A program made the translations under genes and the position numbers. Below, in pieces: positions 15,742-23,201 of a DNA stretch of 64,000 nt. The DNA comes from JADGRA01 sp052143535. GTDB lineage: Bacteria; Myxococcota; Myxococcia; Myxococcales; Myxococcaceae. Within the stretch, counting starts at the first letter, position 1; every line of letters starts with the position of its first letter. The stretch covers positions 1 to 64,000 of the forward strand of contig JBKQSS010000080.1 in the NCBI GenBank assembly GCA_052143535.1, given 5' to 3'. A model generated the notes under the pieces. The model ran no database searches and was not told where the DNA came from. It saw only the letters and a list, made by a program, of their open reading frames with translations.

Positions 15742-16172
15742 GGGGGTTTCTGCGGGCCACCTTGCTCGCCACCGTCGCCCTCGCGCTTCCCGCCGCCGCG
15801 CAGAGTCGCGTCTCGCTGTTGGCAGAAGTCGTCCAGGCGTCCAACGACGGCACTGGGGTGGACCCGGGCCTCGAGAAAATGCGGGACCAATTCGCCAAGA
15901 GTGGCATCACCTACAAGTCCTACCGCCGGCTGTCGCAGCAGCAGCTGCAGCTGCTGCTGGGCAAGCCTGCCGAGGTGAAGCTTCCCAACGGCAAGGCGGC
16001 CACCCTGACGCTGTTGAGTGTGAAGGGCACCCAAAGCCAGGTGTCCGTCGCGGTGCCGCCGCTGCACACCACCTACACCCTGGGCCGTGAAGGCTCGGTG
16101 TACCTGCAGGCCGGGCCGCACGCGAATGGCGTCCTCATTCTCGTCCTCACCCCCACCCCCAGCCCCGGCTGA
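15738..16172 (+). CDS. Exported protein of unknown function in a sigma/anti-sigma operon
   Basis: I do not recognise this 144-residue protein. It begins with a clear cleavable signal peptide (hydrophobic LLATVALALPAAA, then AQSRVS), so it should be periplasmic or secreted. The mature part is a predicted mixed alpha/beta domain with SRVSLLAEVVQASNDG and a C-terminal hydrophobic strand (ANGVLILVLTPTPSPG). The GTG start at 15738 overlaps the anti-sigma stop as GTGA, so it is translationally coupled to that gene. Location suggests it works with the anti-sigma factor outside the membrane, perhaps as a sensor or stabiliser, or is simply an operon member with an independent envelope role. No catalytic motif is seen. 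Confidence 0.7.
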   Translation: MRGFLRATLLATVALALPAAAQSRVSLLAEVVQASNDGTGVDPGLEKMRDQFAKSGITYKSYRRLSQQQLQLLLGKPAEVKLPNGKAATLTLLSVKGTQSQVSVAVPPLHTTYTLGREGSVYLQAGPHANGVLILVLTPTPSPG

Positions 16173-16297
16173 GGCGGCTTTGGCCTCCACTACTGGCCGT
16201 CATTAGGCTGCCGCCGACACCGGTTTGTAACATTCTCCTGCGGGGGGGTAGGACGCGCGGCCCCAAAGTCTCCCCTAGTCATTAGTCGAAGGAAGAA

Positions 16298-16963
16298 ATG
16301 TCGCACCCTGCTCTGTTTGCCATTGTCCCCGACGTCGCCTGTCCCCCTTTCGTCGCCGAGCCGGGAGTTGATGACCCGCTGTGTGACTTCCTCTTCAACC
16401 AGTCGCCGCTTGGCGTCGGAGTGGTGGAGTGGCTCGGCGACGACATCCGCTACCTGGCAGTCAATCCCTCCACCGCGGCTCGCCTGGGGCGCTCGGTGGA
16501 AGAAATCCGTGGCCGACGGGCAAGCGAATTGGGCGTCCCTCCCGCCGCTTTTCCGGCCTTGTCGAGTCTGGCTGCGGAAGCCATGCAGCGTGGCGCGGCC
16601 ACCCGCCGGGACTGGGAAGTCGCCACCCTGCAGGGCTTGAGGTGCTTCCGCACCACCGTTTTGCCACTCGCCACGCCGGCCGGTCGCCCACCCCGCTTCG
16701 CCTACGTGACGGAGGAGTTGACGCGTCTGCGCGAGCTGGAACAGCGCCTCGGCGGCCCGGAGGGGACGAAGTCGCTGGCCACGGACGTCGAGCAGCCGTT
16801 GGCTGACGCCCTCGGCGTCCTGGACATGGTGGGAGACGAGGTCGAGACGCTGGTTGCCATCCACCCGGAGCTCGAGCTCGAGGACGCGGCCGATGGCTTG
16901 CGCGACGCCCGTCGGCAGACCCGCCGCGCCCACCAAAATCTCCGCCACCTGTTGTGGGGCTGA
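16298..16963 (+). CDS. PAS-domain protein with a kinase-like C-terminus lacking the histidine
   Basis: A 221-residue soluble protein. Residues about 30-150 look like a PAS sensor domain (FLFNQSPLGVGVVEWLGDD, NPSTAARLGRS, AYVTEELTRLRELEQRL). Where a sensor kinase would then carry the SHELRTPL histidine box, this protein has a helical pair (ATDVEQPLADALGVLDMV and DARRQTRRAHQNLRHLL) and no recognisable phosphoacceptor motif or ATPase domain. It could be a sensory scaffold or a stub of a kinase. The ATG at 16298 has GAAGGAAGAA upstream and is 125 bp beyond the sigma operon, so it may have its own promoter. The NRDE gene follows 32 bp later. Function unassigned. Confidence 0.65.
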   Translation: MSHPALFAIVPDVACPPFVAEPGVDDPLCDFLFNQSPLGVGVVEWLGDDIRYLAVNPSTAARLGRSVEEIRGRRASELGVPPAAFPALSSLAAEAMQRGAATRRDWEVATLQGLRCFRTTVLPLATPAGRPPRFAYVTEELTRLRELEQRLGGPEGTKSLATDVEQPLADALGVLDMVGDEVETLVAIHPELELEDAADGLRDARRQTRRAHQNLRHLLWG

Positions 16964-16995
16964 CGCAGCCGCCCCTCCGGCATTAGAGGAGGGGC

Positions 16996-17751
16996 ATGTG
17001 CACGCTGCTCGCCGTGGTGCCCGCGCCGGGCGGCGTGCTCCAAGTCGCGGCCAACCGTGACGAATTCCTCGCCCGCCCGGCTTCGCCGCCGCAGCGTTGG
17101 CCTGAGGCAAGGGCCGTCCTCGCGCCACGTGACGAGCAGGCCTTGGGCACCTGGCTCGGCGTCAACGCCCAGGGCCTCTTCGTCGGCGTCACCAACCGGC
17201 ATGGCCTGGAGCACGACGCCCGGCTCGCCTCGCGCGGCCAGCTGGTGAAGGAGGCGCTTTCGGCGGGCTCGGTGGAGCAGCTGCACCGGCGCCTCGGCGG
17301 CCTCGGGCCGCGCGACTACAACCCCTTTCATCTCTTGTACGCCGACGCTTCGGGCCGAGCCGGGTTGACGTTTTCCGACGGCCAGCGCGTGGAGCAGCGC
17401 TGGCTTTCGCCGGGGCTCCACGTCCTGACCGAGCGGAGCCTGGGCGCAGGCGACGAGAGCGCCCGGGTGACGCGAGCGCAAAGGGCGCTCACCGCTGGGC
17501 GAGGAATGATGCCCCTGGAGGCGTGGGCCGACGTCCTGCGGGTGCACGCCGAGCCAGAGGTGCGGGATGGCACCTGCATTCACGCGCCGGCCCTGGGCTA
17601 CGGCACCCGCTCGTCCTTCCTCTTGCAGCTCGCGTCCGGGGGCTCCGGCTCGCGGTGCCTCTGGACGCTGGGGCCTCCGTGTACCTCGCCGTGGGTGGAT
17701 GGGACGGCGCTGCTGCAGGACGTGCTGCTAGAAGGGCACCTGTGTCCTTAG
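16996..17751 (+). CDS. NRDE (TANGO2-like) family protein
   Basis: A 251-residue member of the NRDE family, related to eukaryotic TANGO2. It starts MCTLLAV and has AANRDEFLARP near residues 20-30; Cys2 at the start resembles the catalytic N-terminus of Ntn hydrolases, although activity in this family is not settled. The segment GTWLGVNAQGLFVGVTN is typical. There is no signal peptide. The ATG at 16996 has an AGAGGAGG site. Its last 10 nt overlap the start of the potassium-channel gene, so the two should be co-expressed. What links an NRDE protein with an ion channel is not evident from the sequence. Confidence 0.88.
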   Translation: MCTLLAVVPAPGGVLQVAANRDEFLARPASPPQRWPEARAVLAPRDEQALGTWLGVNAQGLFVGVTNRHGLEHDARLASRGQLVKEALSAGSVEQLHRRLGGLGPRDYNPFHLLYADASGRAGLTFSDGQRVEQRWLSPGLHVLTERSLGAGDESARVTRAQRALTAGRGMMPLEAWADVLRVHAEPEVRDGTCIHAPALGYGTRSSFLLQLASGGSGSRCLWTLGPPCTSPWVDGTALLQDVLLEGHLCP

Positions 17752-18665
17752 AGACGCCGCCTTTGAAGAGGCCCCAACCCCGACTGTTTCCGCGCGATGG
17801 GGCGCCGCTGTGGAAGTCCACCGAGATTGTCGGATGGAAGCCGGACCTGCTGCACGACTTCTACTACTTCCTCATTTCCACCAGCTGGCTGGTGCTGCTC
17901 ACCCTCTTCGTCGGGGCCTTTCTCGGCGCCAACGCCTTCTTCGGCGCTCTCTACGCATTGCTCGGCGGCGTGGAGAACGCGCGGCCGGGAAGCTTCGTCG
18001 ATGGCTTCTACTTCAGCGTAGAAACCATGGGCACCATCGGCTACGGGGAGATGACGCCGCACTCCAACAGCGCGCACCTCCTGGTCACCGTCGAGGCGAT
18101 GCTCAGCCTTTTGGGGGTGGCGCTGGTGACGGGCCTCGTCTTCGCCAAGTTCAGCCGCCCCCGAGCCCGAGTCGTTTTCAGCGACCTGGCGGTGGTGGCT
18201 CGCAGAAACGGCGTCCCGACGCTGATGTTCCGGGTGGCCAACGAGCGAGCCAACCACATCGCCGAGGCACAGCTGCGGGTGACACTGATGTCGATGGAGC
18301 TCACCCAGGAGGGGGACCGCCTGCGGCGGATGCTGGATTTGCCCCTGTTGCGCAACCAGTCGAGTGCCTTCATCCTCACCTGGACGGCGATGCACGTCAT
18401 CGATGAGAAGAGCCCTCTGTACGCCATGACGCCCGAGCAGTTTGCAGAGCTGCAAGGCGAAATCCTGGTCAGCTTCACGGGCTTCGACGCGACCATGTCG
18501 CAAACCATCCACTCCCGACACAGCTACATCGCCGACGAAATCCGCTGGAATGCGCGCTTCGTGGACATTCTCCAGCTGCTTCCGGACGGCACGCGGCGGG
18601 TGGACTACACCCGGTTTCATGAAGTCGAGCCGCTGCCTGGGCCAGGCAAGCCTGTGCCTGGCTAG
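17742..18665 (+). CDS. Inward-rectifier-type potassium channel (KirBac-like)
   Basis: A 307-residue prokaryotic Kir channel. It has a soluble N-terminus with an amphipathic slide helix (near WKPDLLHDFYYFLI), TM1 around 43-65, a pore helix with selectivity filter TIGYGE at 98-103, TM2 around 112-136 and a Kir-specific cytoplasmic beta domain from about 140 (ARVVFSDLAVVARRNG, LMFRVANERANHIAEA). The length fits the family. The start is GTG at 17742 with AAGGG six nt upstream, overlapping the NRDE stop by 10 nt. Such channels conduct K+ across the inner membrane and may be gated by lipids or ligands. A long hairpin downstream likely ends the transcript before the convergent glnA. Confidence 0.93.
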   Translation: MSLETPPLKRPQPRLFPRDGAPLWKSTEIVGWKPDLLHDFYYFLISTSWLVLLTLFVGAFLGANAFFGALYALLGGVENARPGSFVDGFYFSVETMGTIGYGEMTPHSNSAHLLVTVEAMLSLLGVALVTGLVFAKFSRPRARVVFSDLAVVARRNGVPTLMFRVANERANHIAEAQLRVTLMSMELTQEGDRLRRMLDLPLLRNQSSAFILTWTAMHVIDEKSPLYAMTPEQFAELQGEILVSFTGFDATMSQTIHSRHSYIADEIRWNARFVDILQLLPDGTRRVDYTRFHEVEPLPGPGKPVPG

Positions 18666-18740
18666 GCGCTGCTTCGCCTGGTGCCGTCGGCGCGCAGGGC
18701 AGCCGGAGGGTGCCCGGGCGGCCTAGAAAAGGTGGAAGGC

Positions 18741-18792
18741 CCCCGTCGTGAGCGCAACCCCCACGGATGGGGCTGCGCCCGAAAGGACGGGG
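18741..18792. terminator. Nested hairpin between convergent Kir channel and glnA genes
   Basis: An inner stem pairs 18752-18761 with 18769-18778 (ten pairs with one A-C mismatch, 7-nt loop). An outer stem of seven pairs joins 18741-18747 with 18786-18792. The structure lies between two converging genes and fits a two-way terminator, though no U-tract follows on either side. Function is inferred from position and stability. Confidence 0.55.
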
Positions 18793-18797
18793 CTAGG

Positions 18798-20213
18798 TCA
18801 AATATCGAAGTACAAAGCGAATTCCATCGGGTGCGGCCGCAGCCGGACGGCATTCAACTCGCGCTCGGTCTTGAGGTGAATCCAGGTGTCGATGACGTCG
18901 GTGGTGAAGACGTCACCCTTGAGGAGGAATTTGTAGTCCTTCTTGAGGCAATCGAGCGCCTCCTCGAGACTGCCCGGCATCTTCGGGACGTCCTTCAACT
19001 CCTCGGGGGTCAGCCCGTAGATGTCCTTGTCCAAGGGGTCCCCAGGGTCGATTTTGTTCTCCACGCCGTCCAGGCCGGCCATCAGCTGGGCGGCGAAGGC
19101 CAGATAGGGGTTGCAGGAGGGGTCCGGGCTGCGGAACTCCAACCGCTTGGCCTTGGGGCTCGGGCTGTACATCGGGATGCGGATGGAGGCGCTGCGGTTT
19201 CGGCTGCTGTAGGCGAGATTGACCGGTGCCTCGAAGCCCGGCACCAGACGCTTGTAGCTGTTGGTGGTGGGGTTACAGAGGGCGGCCAAGGCGCGGGCGT
19301 GCTTGAGAATGCCGCCGATGTAATGCAGCGCCATCTCGGAGAGTCCGGCGTAGCCGTCCCCGGCGAAAAGCGGCTTGCCGTTCCTCCACAGCGATTGATG
19401 GGTGTGCATGCCGCTGCCGTTGTCGCCGAAGAGCGGCTTGGGCATGAAGGTCGCCGTCTTGCCGTTGCGCCAGGCGACATTTTTCACGATGTGCTTGAAC
19501 CAGCTCAGGTTGTCGGCGCACTTCACCAGGGTGTCGAAACGGAAGTCGATTTCGGCCTGCCCGGCGGTGGCCACCTCATGGTGCTGGCGCTCCACCTCCA
19601 CGCCCACCGCGGCGAGGACGAGACACATCTCGGTCCGGATGTCGTTTTGGCTGTCCAGCGGCGCAACTGGGAAATAGCCCTCCTTGTGGCGGATTTTGTA
19701 GCCGCGGTTGCCTCCCTCCTCCTCGCGCCCCGAGCTCCACGCCCCCTCGTTGGAGCCAATTTCGTAGAACGCGCCGTTCACCCGGTTGTCGAAGCGCACT
19801 GAGTCAAAGACGAAGAATTCGGCCTCCGGCCCGAAATAGGCGGTGTCGGCGATGCCGGTGGATTTGAGGTACTTCTCGGCCTTGAGGGCGATGGTGCGCG
19901 GGTCCCGACCGTAGGCCTCCTTGGTGATGGGGTCGGCGATGGTGCAGATGAGGCTTAAGGTGGGGTCCTTGGTGAAGGGGTCCATCACCGCGGTGGTGGC
20001 GTCGGGCATCACCAGCATGTCCGAGGCATGAATCTCCGCCCAGCCGCGGATGGAGGAGCCGTCGAAGCCCAGGCCCTCCTCGAAAATCTCTTCCTTCAAC
20101 TCATGCAAAGGCACGGTGAAGTGCTGCCAGGTGCCCACGAAGTCCATGAATTTGAGGTCGACCATCACCGCGCCGCGCTCTTTGGCTAGCCCCAGAACTT
20201 CCTTCGGTTTCAT
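18798..20213 (-). CDS. glnA: Glutamine synthetase type I
   Basis: GlnA condenses ammonia with glutamate using ATP, as a dodecamer in the cytoplasm. The 471-residue product has the family segments GFDGSSIRGWAEIHASDM (near 50-67), the metal-site AEFFVFD, the ATP-binding KPLFGDNGSGMHTHQSLW, and NPTTNSYKRLVPGFEAPV. DKDIYGLTPEELKDVP near the C-terminus contains a Tyr in the position adenylylated in GSI-beta enzymes (NLYDLPPEE in E. coli), so regulation by an adenylyltransferase is possible. The ATG at 20213 has AGGAGG upstream at slightly long spacing. It is transcribed divergently from hrcA across 254 bp. No glnK or ntrBC gene is in the window. Confidence 0.97.
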   Translation of the reverse strand: MKPKEVLGLAKERGAVMVDLKFMDFVGTWQHFTVPLHELKEEIFEEGLGFDGSSIRGWAEIHASDMLVMPDATTAVMDPFTKDPTLSLICTIADPITKEAYGRDPRTIALKAEKYLKSTGIADTAYFGPEAEFFVFDSVRFDNRVNGAFYEIGSNEGAWSSGREEEGGNRGYKIRHKEGYFPVAPLDSQNDIRTEMCLVLAAVGVEVERQHHEVATAGQAEIDFRFDTLVKCADNLSWFKHIVKNVAWRNGKTATFMPKPLFGDNGSGMHTHQSLWRNGKPLFAGDGYAGLSEMALHYIGGILKHARALAALCNPTTNSYKRLVPGFEAPVNLAYSSRNRSASIRIPMYSPSPKAKRLEFRSPDPSCNPYLAFAAQLMAGLDGVENKIDPGDPLDKDIYGLTPEELKDVPKMPGSLEEALDCLKKDYKFLLKGDVFTTDVIDTWIHLKTERELNAVRLRPHPMEFALYFDI

Positions 20214-20423
20214 CGCCGCCTCGCCTCCTGAGGAATGGTGTGTCTGCCGCCCTGCGCCAAGCCGGCATGAAGCCTCAAGGCGTCGCAAAAGGGAACGACG
20301 AACGACAGGCCTGTGGCGCGGTTGGCCGAAGGTGGAGGTGCTGGGCGGAGCCGCGTGCCCGCTGGGCGCAAATTCGGCGCCGAGTCCAGCGTTTGCGGGG
20401 GGTTACCGCTCGGTGGGTCTCTG

Positions 20424-20452
20424 TTGAAACGGCTGGGCAGGGGTCCTACCAT
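20424..20452 (+). promoter_or_regulatory. Candidate sigma-70-type promoter for hrcA
   Basis: TTGAAA at 20424-20429 and TACCAT at 20447-20452 are separated by 17 bp, matching -35 and -10 elements at 5 of 6 and 4 of 6 positions. The -10 element ends 15 bp before the hrcA ATG, leaving only a very short leader. No ribosome-binding site is seen there, which would fit a nearly leaderless mRNA. I see no CIRCE inverted repeat (TTAGCACTC-N9-GAGTGCTAA) in this region. Prediction only. Confidence 0.4.
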
Positions 20453-20467
20453 TTGAATCGGCTTTTC

Positions 20468-21493
20468 ATGGAAGACTTGAACGAGCGTACGCGCTCGGTG
20501 TTGCATGCAGTGATTCGCGAGTACATCGCGACCGGTGGCCCGGTGGGGAGCCACCAGCTGGCTCGAAGTCAGTTCGACGTTTCCAGTGCGACGTTGCGCA
20601 ACGTGATGGCCGACCTGGAGGCCTTGGGCTACCTGGAGAAGCCGCACACCTCCGCCGGACGTGTCCCCACCGGCCGGGCTTACCGTTTCTACGTCGACTC
20701 GCTGATGCAGCTTCGCCAGCCGCTGCCGCGCGACCGCGAATTCATTCAGCGCGGCATCCCCACCGGGGCCGGCCTGGAGGAGTCGCTCCAGGAGGCGAGT
20801 CGTGTTCTGGCCTTCGTCACCAAGCACGCGTGCGTGGTGGTGGCACCACGGCCCTCGGCGGGCGTCTTTCACCGGATTGAATTCGTGCGGCTGCGCGACA
20901 ACCGGGTGCTGGCCATCCTGGTGGGCCGGGACGGGCAGGTGCTGAACAAGCCACTCAGCATGGACGTGGAGATGTCGGAGGCGGAGCTGGTCCGCGCTTC
21001 GAATTACCTCTCTGAGTTACTGCACGAGGTGCCCTTCGAGGGCCTGCGCGAGAGAATTACCGTGGAGCAGCTGCAGGAGCAGGCGCTGCTCGATGAGCTG
21101 CGGGCCAAGGCACTGCGGCTCGGGTATGCCGCCACCGAGCTGCACGCCCCAGAGCGCATCCACATCGAAGGGACTGGCTCCTTCCTCGAATCGCCCGAAT
21201 TCGCCGATGTCGAGCGCATGCGCTCGCTGTTCCGTGCCTTGGACGAGAAGAGCAAGCTGGTGGCGCTGCTCGACCGGGTGGAGCAGGCGGGGGCAATGCA
21301 GATTTTCATCGGCAACGAGAGCGAGTTCTCCTCGGCCGGTGACGTGACGGTGGTGGCCAGCCCCTATGGAAACGAAGACCGCACACTGGGCACGGTGGGC
21401 GTCATCGGCCCGACTCGGATGAATTACTCGCGCGTCATCCCGCTCGTGCAATTCACCGCCCAGACGCTGCGCCAGGTGCTGGAACAGGGTTAA
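20468..21493 (+). CDS. hrcA: Heat-inducible transcription repressor HrcA
   Basis: HrcA represses chaperone operons by binding the CIRCE element and is itself kept active by GroE in known systems. The 341-residue product has the N-terminal winged helix (LNERTRSVLHAVIREYI, GSHQLARSQFDVSSATLRN, ADLEALGYLEKPHTSAGRVP) and C-terminal GAF-like and dimer segments, ending GVIGPTRMNYSRVIPLVQ, the family hallmark. The ATG at 20468 lacks a clear ribosome-binding site, and a candidate promoter sits only 15 bp upstream. hrcA often lies beside grpE-dnaK; here those genes are about 20 kb away. I see no CIRCE copy upstream of hrcA, grpE, dnaK or hsp20 within the window, so targets such as groESL are probably elsewhere. 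Confidence 0.95.
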   Translation: MEDLNERTRSVLHAVIREYIATGGPVGSHQLARSQFDVSSATLRNVMADLEALGYLEKPHTSAGRVPTGRAYRFYVDSLMQLRQPLPRDREFIQRGIPTGAGLEESLQEASRVLAFVTKHACVVVAPRPSAGVFHRIEFVRLRDNRVLAILVGRDGQVLNKPLSMDVEMSEAELVRASNYLSELLHEVPFEGLRERITVEQLQEQALLDELRAKALRLGYAATELHAPERIHIEGTGSFLESPEFADVERMRSLFRALDEKSKLVALLDRVEQAGAMQIFIGNESEFSSAGDVTVVASPYGNEDRTLGTVGVIGPTRMNYSRVIPLVQFTAQTLRQVLEQG

Positions 21494-21509
21494 GAGCACC
21501 CTTTCTGCC

Positions 21510-22451
21510 ATGGACAGCGTCGCCCTTCGCCCGGCCCAGCGGCCGCTCTTACACCTCGGCCTGCTCGTGCTCACCCTGGGCACCACCTTCGAGGTGTTTC
21601 TCGCGGACCAGACGTCCGGCGTATGGAACCGGGCCAACATCCTCGACGGCGTCGCCTTCAGTCTCAGCCTGGTGGCCATTCTGGGCAGCCACGAGATGGG
21701 CCACTACGTCCTCGCCCGACGGCACGGGGTGGACGCCTCGCTGCCATACTTCATTCCGCTGCCACACCTGGGCTTCGGAACGCTCGGCGCCGTCATCCGC
21801 ATTCGGAGTCGCATTCCGACGCGCAACGCGCTGGTGGACATCGGCGCCGCTGGCCCTCTGGCCGGCTTCGTCGTCGCCGTGTTGGTGCTGTTGTGGGGCT
21901 ACGCGCACGCCTCGGTCATCGACGTCCCTGTTGTGGCCTCGGTGTTTCCACCGCACGAGTCGGCCTTCGGAGCCCTCCGGCTGGTGTTGGCCGGTCAGCA
22001 GCCCGTCGTTGTCGGCCAGAGCTTCGGGGACAACCTTCTGACGCTCCTCATCCAGCGGCTTTTGGTGGGCCCGTTGCCGACGGGAAAGGACGTCCTCGCC
22101 AACCCGTACATTGTGGCCGGCTGGTTTGGCTGCCTCGTCACCACCCTCAACCTCTTTCCCATCGGGCAGCTGGATGGCGGCCATTTGGCCTTTGCCAACC
22201 TCGGCCGGCGGGCGGTTGGCCTGGGGAAGGTGACCGCGCTCGGCCTTCTCGGGCTGGTCCTCTTCTTCAACGTCTCCTGGCTGGTGTGGCTGTTGGTGGC
22301 CTCCTTGGTGGTGGGCTTTCGCCACCCGGAAGTGGCGCAGCCCGAGGAGCCCCTCGACGGCCGTCGCCTCCTCATCTGCGTCGCCTGCCTCGTCGTCTTG
22401 GTGCTGTGCCTCACGCCCTCACCGGTGCAGCTGCTGATGGCTTCCCCCTGA
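21510..22451 (+). CDS. M50 site-2-protease-like membrane metalloprotease
   Basis: A 313-residue polytopic membrane protein with the zinc motif HEMGH at 61-65 inside a transmembrane helix and the second ligand motif in NLFPIGQLDGGH near residue 213-224. Together these define intramembrane metalloproteases of the S2P family, here of the type with several helices and no PDZ domain. Typical clients are membrane anti-sigma factors or regulators, but none is linked by position. The region between the motifs includes FIPLPHLGFGTLGAVI, a common S2P feature. It starts at ATG 21510, 16 bp after hrcA, so it is probably cotranscribed with it. C-terminal hydrophobic segments complete the fold. Confidence 0.9.
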   Translation: MDSVALRPAQRPLLHLGLLVLTLGTTFEVFLADQTSGVWNRANILDGVAFSLSLVAILGSHEMGHYVLARRHGVDASLPYFIPLPHLGFGTLGAVIRIRSRIPTRNALVDIGAAGPLAGFVVAVLVLLWGYAHASVIDVPVVASVFPPHESAFGALRLVLAGQQPVVVGQSFGDNLLTLLIQRLLVGPLPTGKDVLANPYIVAGWFGCLVTTLNLFPIGQLDGGHLAFANLGRRAVGLGKVTALGLLGLVLFFNVSWLVWLLVASLVVGFRHPEVAQPEEPLDGRRLLICVACLVVLVLCLTPSPVQLLMASP

Positions 22452-22491
22452 GGCTGCGGCCCCAAGGTGTGCTTAGCTGGTAGGCCCACCG

Positions 22492-23199
22492 ATGAATGGC
22501 CTTTGTTCCGCGTGCAGGCAGCCGCTGGAGGTGGTGGACTTCCGTCTGGACGAAGGCCTCGTCCTCGTCCGCTGCATTGGCTGCGGCCAGGAGCAGCGTC
22601 TCTCGGTGTCCGCGGCCGGCGGCGAGCCGGCTCCGGTGGTGCCTCGGCCAGTGGCTGCAAGGCCTCGCGGCGCGGCCGGCCCGGCTCCGGTGCGCCTTCT
22701 CGGGGCCCCTGGGCCTGCCTCCATCGAAGCGGCCTTCGAGCCGCCCCAGGGCTTCTGCCCCAAATGCGTTGCGCCCCGTGGCCCGTCGGCCACCAGCTGC
22801 CCGGCCTGCGGACTCGTCTTTTCCAACGCCGTCCTGGACAGCACCCTTCAGCCCTCCAGCGGCCTGGCGGCTGCGTGGAGGGAGCTGGCCGCACGCTGGG
22901 GAGAGGCGCCCGAGCACCAGCGGTTTCTCCAGCTGGCCGCTTCCGGCGGTGAGTTGACGGCGGCCGGGTACCTCTACCGCATACGGCTGGCCAAGGCGCC
23001 CACCGACGCGCTGGCGCGCAGCTCGCTGGAGGCTGCCGTCAAGCTGGCCTCCGCGCCGGTGAGCGTCGCCGCCCTCAAGGCAGCCCCCAGCGCCGAGACG
23101 TCGTCCCGGCGTCGGGCCAAAGCGGTGGCGATGGCAGCGGTGCTGCTGTTGGCCCCGACGGTGGCGCTGGCAGTGCTGCGGCTATTGGGGCGGCATTGA
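22492..23199 (+). CDS. Zinc-ribbon membrane protein of unknown function
   Basis: I do not recognise this 235-residue protein as a named family. It has two pairs of Cys-x2-Cys motifs at the N-terminus (CSACRQ and CIGCGQ) and two more near residue 83-104 (CPKC and CPACG), suggesting two zinc ribbons. An Ala/Pro-rich spacer lies between them, a helical region follows, and a C-terminal transmembrane segment (AAVLLLAPTVALAVLRLL) is last. Such tail-anchored zinc-ribbon proteins are common in myxobacteria. The gene lies 40 bp after the S2P gene and its stop is 2 nt before the helicase ATG, so it shares an operon with the helicase. Role unknown. Confidence 0.65.
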   Translation: MNGLCSACRQPLEVVDFRLDEGLVLVRCIGCGQEQRLSVSAAGGEPAPVVPRPVAARPRGAAGPAPVRLLGAPGPASIEAAFEPPQGFCPKCVAPRGPSATSCPACGLVFSNAVLDSTLQPSSGLAAAWRELAARWGEAPEHQRFLQLAASGGELTAAGYLYRIRLAKAPTDALARSSLEAAVKLASAPVSVAALKAAPSAETSSRRRAKAVAMAAVLLLAPTVALAVLRLLGRH

Positions 23200-23201
23200 C
23201 C

